Below, one piece after another: positions 5,476 through 9,053 of a stretch of 9,053 nt of DNA. The stretch covers positions 1-9,053 of the forward strand of contig JACZQQ010000097.1 of NCBI GenBank assembly GCA_022545645.1, written 5' to 3'. The notes beneath the pieces are model-generated. The model made no database searches and was not told where the DNA came from. It saw nothing but the letters and a program-made list of their open reading frames with translations. The translations under genes were made by a program, and so were the position numbers. Every line of letters starts with the position of its first letter. The stretch's first letter is position 1. This DNA comes from Acidobacteriota bacterium. Its GTDB lineage: Bacteria; Acidobacteriota; UBA6911; RPQK01; JADFOI01.

Positions 5476-6873
5476 TTGTCTTTAAAACTCCACAACACAC
5501 TGACCTCTGAACTGGAGGAATTGAAGCCTCTGGACGGGAAAACTGTCCGAATGTACACCTGTGGACCTACGGTCTATGATCATGTCCACATCGGCAACTT
5601 TCGAACCTTCGTTTTTCAGGACCTTCTGAGACGCTACATCAAATTCAAGGGGTTTCCGCTTCTCCATGTGATGAATGTCACCGATGTGGACGACAAGATC
5701 ATCAGGAAAGCAAAAGAGGCAGGCCTTTCCATCTCGGAGTATACGGATCGCTATGCCCAGGCTTTCCTGGAGGATATGGAAACCCTTCGAATTGAAAAAC
5801 CCGACGTCATGCCCTATGCCACCAAGCATATCGAGGAGATGGTGGAACTGGTTCTCAAGTTGCGCGATAAAGGCCATACCTATGAGCGTGACGGCTCCAT
5901 CTACTATCGGATCAGCACTTTTTCCGGCTACGGAAAGCTCTCAAAAGTGGATCTCTGCAACACCCAAACCGCAGACCGCACGGATGCCGACGAATACACC
6001 AAGGAGAATCCTCGGGATTTTGTTCTGTGGAAGGCGAAGAAAGAGGGTGAGGCCTATTGGGATTCACCCCTTGGACCAGGGCGTCCCGGTTGGCACCTCG
6101 AGTGCTCCACCATGAGCATGAAGTATTTAGGTAATAGCTTCGACATCCACTGTGGAGGGGTGGACCTGGTCTTTCCCCATCATGAAAATGAGATTGCTCA
6201 GAGTGAAGCCGCTACCGGAGAACCCTTCGTGCGTTTTTGGATCCACTCTGAATTCCTTCTGGTTGACAGCGACAAAATGTCGAAATCGGAGGGGAATCAA
6301 TACACTCTTCGAGATCTGATCAAGAGGGGCTGTGATCCCCTTGCCGTGCGCTATCTTCTTCAGTCGGTCCACTATCGCAAGCAGTTGAATTTCACATTTG
6401 AGGGAGTGGCTCAGGCCCAATCGGCGCTACGCCGGATTCATGACTTCCTGCTGCGGGTTGGCGAAGTAGCGGATGAACGACCTGAAAATCCTGATCTGAC
6501 CCAGAAGGTAGCCAAGACCCGAGGCGACTTCCAAGCGGGTCTGGATGACGATTTAAATACCTCGGCCGCCCTGGCCGCGCTGTTTGAACTCATGAAGGAC
6601 ACCAACATCCTGCTGGAGAGTCAAGAAGTGGGAGGGGTCAACCGGGATCAAATCCTCGGTCTTTTCTCCGAGGCCCATCAAGTATTCGCTGTTTTTGAGG
6701 CTGAGGAACTCCAGATCCAGGACCAAGAAATTGCGGAGTTGATCGTGGAGCGGAAGGAGGCGCGTCGGCAACGTGATTTCCAGCGAGCCGATGAAATCCG
6801 TGACCTCTTGGCTGATCGAGGAATTGTTCTTGAGGATACGAAAGCAGGAACTCGATGGAAAAGAACCGGATAG
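5476..6873 (+). CDS. cysS: Cysteinyl-tRNA synthetase
   Basis: The enzyme charges tRNA-Cys with cysteine in the cytoplasm and is a monomeric class I synthetase. The 465 residues are the standard length and cover the whole fold. The HIGH motif is HIGN (38-41). The KMSKS loop is DKMSKSEGN (266-274). The zinc site that selects cysteine is complete: Cys29, Cys210, His235 and Glu239, each one residue later than its E. coli counterpart. The C-terminal anticodon-binding region ends with the typical QRADEIRDLLADRGIVLEDTKAGTRWKR segment. The start is TTG at 5476, the first conventional start after an in-frame stop at 5434; the N-terminus LKLHNTLTSELEELKP aligns well with known CysRS beginnings. Only a weak ATAGG lies just upstream. 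It sits 45 bases after the glycosyltransferase, and its last 19 bases overlap the aminotransferase gene. Confidence 0.98.
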   Translation: MSLKLHNTLTSELEELKPLDGKTVRMYTCGPTVYDHVHIGNFRTFVFQDLLRRYIKFKGFPLLHVMNVTDVDDKIIRKAKEAGLSISEYTDRYAQAFLEDMETLRIEKPDVMPYATKHIEEMVELVLKLRDKGHTYERDGSIYYRISTFSGYGKLSKVDLCNTQTADRTDADEYTKENPRDFVLWKAKKEGEAYWDSPLGPGRPGWHLECSTMSMKYLGNSFDIHCGGVDLVFPHHENEIAQSEAATGEPFVRFWIHSEFLLVDSDKMSKSEGNQYTLRDLIKRGCDPLAVRYLLQSVHYRKQLNFTFEGVAQAQSALRRIHDFLLRVGEVADERPENPDLTQKVAKTRGDFQAGLDDDLNTSAALAALFELMKDTNILLESQEVGGVNRDQILGLFSEAHQVFAVFEAEELQIQDQEIAELIVERKEARRQRDFQRADEIRDLLADRGIVLEDTKAGTRWKRTG

Positions 6874-8189
6874 GAATCGGGGCTGCTCAAGTACACCCCT
6901 TGATTGCCCGCTACATGCCCATGGATGGGTTGGATGTGGTGGTGGACTTGGAGAAGAGCCACGGTTCCCAGCTTTACGACGCAAAAACGGATCAATACTA
7001 CCTCGACTTTTTGTCCTTTTACGGCAGCAATGCTCTGGGATTTAACCATCCGCGGCTGATCTCCAAGGAAGTGCTTGAAGAACTCGGCCGGGTGGCGGTC
7101 CACAAGCCGTCCAATTCAGACATCTATTCACGGGAGATGGCAAGTTTTTTAGATGCCTTCACCCGCCATGCCACCCCTGACTTCATGAAACACATTTTCT
7201 TCATTGAAGGGGGAGCACTGGGTGTCGAAAACGCACTGAAGACCGCTTTTGATTGGAAAGTACGCAAAAATTTCAGCAGGGGTGCAAAAGAGGAAAAGGG
7301 ATTGAATGTCATCCATTTTCAACAGGCCTTTCACGGGAGATCGGGCTATACACTTTCTCTCACCAATACTTCCGATCCTCGAAAGACCCAGTATTTTCCG
7401 AAGTTTGATTGGCCTCGTATCCTCAATCCCAAATGTACCTTCCCCCTGGAAGGGGAAAATCTCCAACACGTCCAGGAGCTCGAGAAAAAGGCCCTCGCTC
7501 AGATTCAGGCCCTGCTGGACCGGGACTCAGAGGACATCGCTTGCCTGATTCTGGAGCCCATTCAAGGGGAAGGCGGAGATAACTATTTCCGACTTGAGTT
7601 TCATAGGGAACTTCGCCGTATCTGTGACGAAAATGAGATTCTGTTCATTTACGACGAAGTCCAGACCGGGTTTGGTGCCACAGGCCGAATGTGGGCCTTT
7701 GAGCATTACGTTCAACCGGACATACTGGCTTTTGGAAAGAAATCTCAAGTGTGTGGCATATTGGCCAACCACAGGGTGGACGAGGTTCCCGACAACGTTT
7801 TTCGGGTCTCCAGCCGGATTAATTCCACCTGGGGTGGAAATTTAGTCGATATGGTGCGTTGCCGGCTCTTTCTGGAGATCTTCGAAGAAGAGAAACTGCT
7901 GGAGCATTGCCGCCAGATGGGAGAGGTCCTGATGAAAGAACTGCACCAACTGAAAGAAGAATTTCCCTCCAAGGTTTCCAACATACGAGGGCTGGGCTTG
8001 TTTTGTGCTTTCGATCTACCCGATACGGAACTCCGAGAACAGTTTCGACAAAAGCTCTTCGAGAACCGCCTTCTCATCCTGCCTTCCGGAGAGCACTCCA
8101 TCCGCTTTCGAACTGCTTTGAATCTGACCGAGGAGGAACTCCTCCAGGGAATCGGTATCATTCGCGAAGTGCTGCACAAAATGACCTAA
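6855..8189 (+). CDS. lat: L-lysine 6-aminotransferase (class III, PLP-dependent)
   Basis: The likely reaction is transfer of the epsilon-amino group of L-lysine to 2-oxoglutarate, giving 2-aminoadipate 6-semialdehyde (cyclising to piperideine-6-carboxylate) and glutamate. The 444-residue protein has the class III aminotransferase fold. Visible are SFYGSNALGFNHP (54-66), IEGGALGVENALK (117-129), QAFHGRSGYTLSLTNT (157-172), LEPIQGEGGDNYF (233-245), and YDEVQTGFGATG (266-277), where Asp267 should pair with the pyridine nitrogen. The PLP-binding lysine lies in AFGKKSQVCG (292-301), most likely Lys295. FGKK-x-QVCG and SRINSTWGGNLVDMVR match my recollection of the mycobacterial lysine aminotransferase (Rv3290c), rather than ornithine or GABA aminotransferases. 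The ATG at 6855 has AGGAA four bases upstream and overlaps cysS by 19 bases, suggesting translational coupling. The role could be lysine catabolism or making a lysine-derived building block. Family certain; substrate probable. Confidence 0.88.
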   Translation: MEKNRIGIGAAQVHPLIARYMPMDGLDVVVDLEKSHGSQLYDAKTDQYYLDFLSFYGSNALGFNHPRLISKEVLEELGRVAVHKPSNSDIYSREMASFLDAFTRHATPDFMKHIFFIEGGALGVENALKTAFDWKVRKNFSRGAKEEKGLNVIHFQQAFHGRSGYTLSLTNTSDPRKTQYFPKFDWPRILNPKCTFPLEGENLQHVQELEKKALAQIQALLDRDSEDIACLILEPIQGEGGDNYFRLEFHRELRRICDENEILFIYDEVQTGFGATGRMWAFEHYVQPDILAFGKKSQVCGILANHRVDEVPDNVFRVSSRINSTWGGNLVDMVRCRLFLEIFEEEKLLEHCRQMGEVLMKELHQLKEEFPSKVSNIRGLGLFCAFDLPDTELREQFRQKLFENRLLILPSGEHSIRFRTALNLTEEELLQGIGIIREVLHKMT

Positions 8190-8192
8190 GAA

Positions 8193-8384
8193 GGAAATTC
8201 CAAATCCTACCGGAAGACCGGAAATTCCAAATCCTAAATCCCAAATTCCAAACAAATCACAAGTTCCAAGCTCCAAATCACAAACAAATTCGGTTTTAAA
8301 AAGTCCGTAAACTCACACTCATAGGTCTTGAAAATTGGAATTTAGGATTTGGAATTTGTTTGGGATTTAGGATTTGGAATTTCC
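8193..8384. repeat. A/T-rich inverted repeat block between lat and yraN
   Basis: This spacer between two convergent genes is almost entirely repetitive. A 26-base arm at 8220-8245 is the exact reverse complement of 8359-8384, enclosing 113 bases. A 17-base partial copy of the left arm lies at 8193-8209. The right side also holds a tandem pair of 21-base units, 8337-8357 and 8362-8382, which differ at one base. Units step in about 7 bases (GGAATTT, AGGATTT). The right arm ends on the first base of the yraN stop codon (read on the plus strand). No ordinary T-tailed terminator is visible, so the block may stand in as the 3' boundary for both genes. Another copy is at 28-72. Confidence 0.85.
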
Positions 8385-8830
8385 TAGACGCTCCTGTAGT
8401 GGCGCAAAACGAATTCCCTCAGATCCGTGGTTTCGACCGCTATCACATCGAGGCGGACGGGAGTCTTGGAGATCTCATGACACACGAGAAAATCGAAGGC
8501 CAGCTCATCCAGCTTCCGTTCCTTCTTCCAGTCCACGCTTTCTTCTCCTGGCCGGGAGGTGGGACCACGTCGGGTCTTCACCTCAACAAAGACCAGAAAG
8601 GGACCGTCATAGGCAATCAGATCCACTTCCCCCTGAAAGCCCTTCCAGTTGCGGGCAACGATATCCCACCCCAACTTCCTGAGATGCTTCAAGGCAATCC
8701 ACTCACCCCACCGGCCCAGTTCTAGGGGTGAGCTCGGGTGATGAAGCCAGCGGAATTTGAGATACGAATAGAGGAATGGGCGATAGACCCGCCCTGAGTG
8801 GATCGATACCGAGCTGTTCAATGGGTTCAT
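8384..8830 (-). CDS. yraN: UPF0102 / YraN family endonuclease-like protein
   Basis: This is a widespread small family with a restriction-endonuclease-like (PD-(D/E)xK) fold. The exact cellular role is unsettled, with links to recombination and DNA repair suggested. The 148-residue protein shows the whole family core: GRWGEWIALKHLRKLGW (39-55), ARNWKGFQGEVDLIA (59-73), FVEVKTRRG (81-89), and RLDVIAVE (126-133). Asp70, Glu83 and Lys85 form the expected catalytic-type triad. The family is usually about 120 residues, so the first 28 or so residues here are an extension. The ATG at 8830 has GAGGGAG seven bases upstream and an AGGAG directly touching it. A TTG at 8821 would put that AGGAG nine bases away and is a real alternative, but either choice keeps most of the extension. 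It is convergent with lat, and its stop codon touches the repeat block. Confidence 0.92.
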   Translation of the reverse strand: MNPLNSSVSIHSGRVYRPFLYSYLKFRWLHHPSSPLELGRWGEWIALKHLRKLGWDIVARNWKGFQGEVDLIAYDGPFLVFVEVKTRRGPTSRPGEESVDWKKERKLDELAFDFLVCHEISKTPVRLDVIAVETTDLREFVLRHYRSV

Positions 8831-9053
8831 CTCCTGACTCCCTCGCTCCCTTAGCTATAACGTGCAAGCTTCGGAAAACGACGAAAATCAGGGACAGGGA
8901 ACAGGTTGTTTAGCCCGCATTTCTCACACCCGATCTACTGCGACGGCAGATCTGGCCGCGTCTACTGCGTTGCCCGACCCGCAAGCGGGTGCCCCCGGCC
9001 TCCTCAACCTACTGCAGAGAGTACGTTTGCGGGGGCCTCTGTCGCGCGTGGCG
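8831..9053. other. Gene-free region upstream of yraN, with repeat-like structured sequence to the window edge
   Basis: No credible coding frame was found. From about 8886 the sequence is rich in short repeats. AGGGACAGGGAACAGG (8890-8905) is a near-tandem. TCTACTGCG occurs at 8934-8942 and 8961-8969, with a related CTACTGCAG at 9009-9017. GATCT (8932-8936) is inverted at 8948-8952. Hairpins follow at 8977-9036. This reads like part of a longer dispersed repeat or structured RNA cut by the window edge. The yraN promoter must lie here or further upstream, but I see no convincing one. Confidence 0.5.
8977..9036. repeat. Pair of adjacent GC-rich hairpins
   Basis: ACCCGC-AA-GCGGGT (8977-8990) is a short palindrome. 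Directly after it, GCCCCCG (8991-8997) pairs with CGGGGGC (9030-9036). Nested inside, AAC plus TACT (9006-9013, with one C between) pairs with AGTA plus GTT (9020-9027, with one C between) around a GCAGAG loop. The nesting, with a matched C-C mismatch, suggests a folded element rather than chance GC content. Function is unknown. Confidence 0.5.

Noticed and set aside
8206..8221. CCGG-AAGA-CCGG mini-hairpin as a lat terminator
   Set aside because: Only four base pairs with no T-run; it looks like the junction between two partial repeat copies.
7859..8299. A 146-codon plus-strand frame ending in the repeat block
   Set aside because: It overlaps lat in another frame, is rich in Arg and Pro as shadow frames are, and its end is plain repeat translation.
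8193..8384. Possible CRISPR array
   Set aside because: Units are low-complexity, variable in spacing and inverted; there are no regular unique spacers and no cas genes.
8337..8384. Telomere-like TTTAGGA heptamers
   Set aside because: Only a few imperfect units occur, inside a bacterial chromosome and between ordinary genes; the likeness to telomere repeats is superficial.
8360..8725. A 121-codon plus-strand frame opposite yraN
   Set aside because: yraN on the other strand carries clear family motifs; this frame starts in the repeat and shows nothing recognisable.

Overview
The window is about 9 kb of chromosomal sequence from a Gram-negative-type bacterium and is dominated by housekeeping genes. 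The groESL operon has a HrcA/CIRCE operator. GroEL ends in a Gly-Gly-Met tail finishing in Tyr. A small Fis-type regulator follows purC, and a class III lysine 6-aminotransferase follows cysS. Together with the dispersed A/T-rich repeats and GC palindromes between genes, this suggests an uncultivated or environmental lineage such as Acidobacteriota or a neighbouring phylum. That placement is an inference with low to moderate confidence, because no rRNA or other marker is present.

Layout. On the minus strand at the left, purC (SAICAR synthetase) is followed by a small Fis-type HTH gene. The 40-base gap between them is spanned by a 15-codon frame that overlaps both genes. The Fis-like gene runs out into a copy of an A/T-rich repeat. 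Divergent from purC, a sigma70-like promoter and a CIRCE element drive groES-groEL, with a strong hairpin between the two genes. After groEL come three inverted structures: a GNRA-loop hairpin with a duplicated left arm, a textbook rho-independent terminator, and a GC-rich 15-bp palindrome. A plus-strand cluster then carries an ArnT/PMT-like membrane glycosyltransferase (GT39 superfamily), cysS, and a lysine 6-aminotransferase gene whose start overlaps the end of cysS. A convergent yraN gene (UPF0102) lies on the minus strand. The spacer between the aminotransferase and yraN is filled by the same repeat family seen at the left edge, here in inverted orientation. The last 220 bases, upstream of yraN, have no gene but hold a block of short repeats and hairpins that continues past the window edge.

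How the genes work together. groES and groEL encode the two halves of one chaperonin, controlled by heat-shock derepression of HrcA. cysS and the aminotransferase gene are probably co-transcribed and translationally coupled, although no biochemical link between them is evident. purC and the Fis-like gene look co-transcribed. I see no phage, CRISPR, toxin-antitoxin or defence system. The unusual content is in the non-coding structures and repeats rather than in a new protein system. Four of the eight genes (purC, the Fis-like gene, the glycosyltransferase and cysS) start at GTG or TTG.
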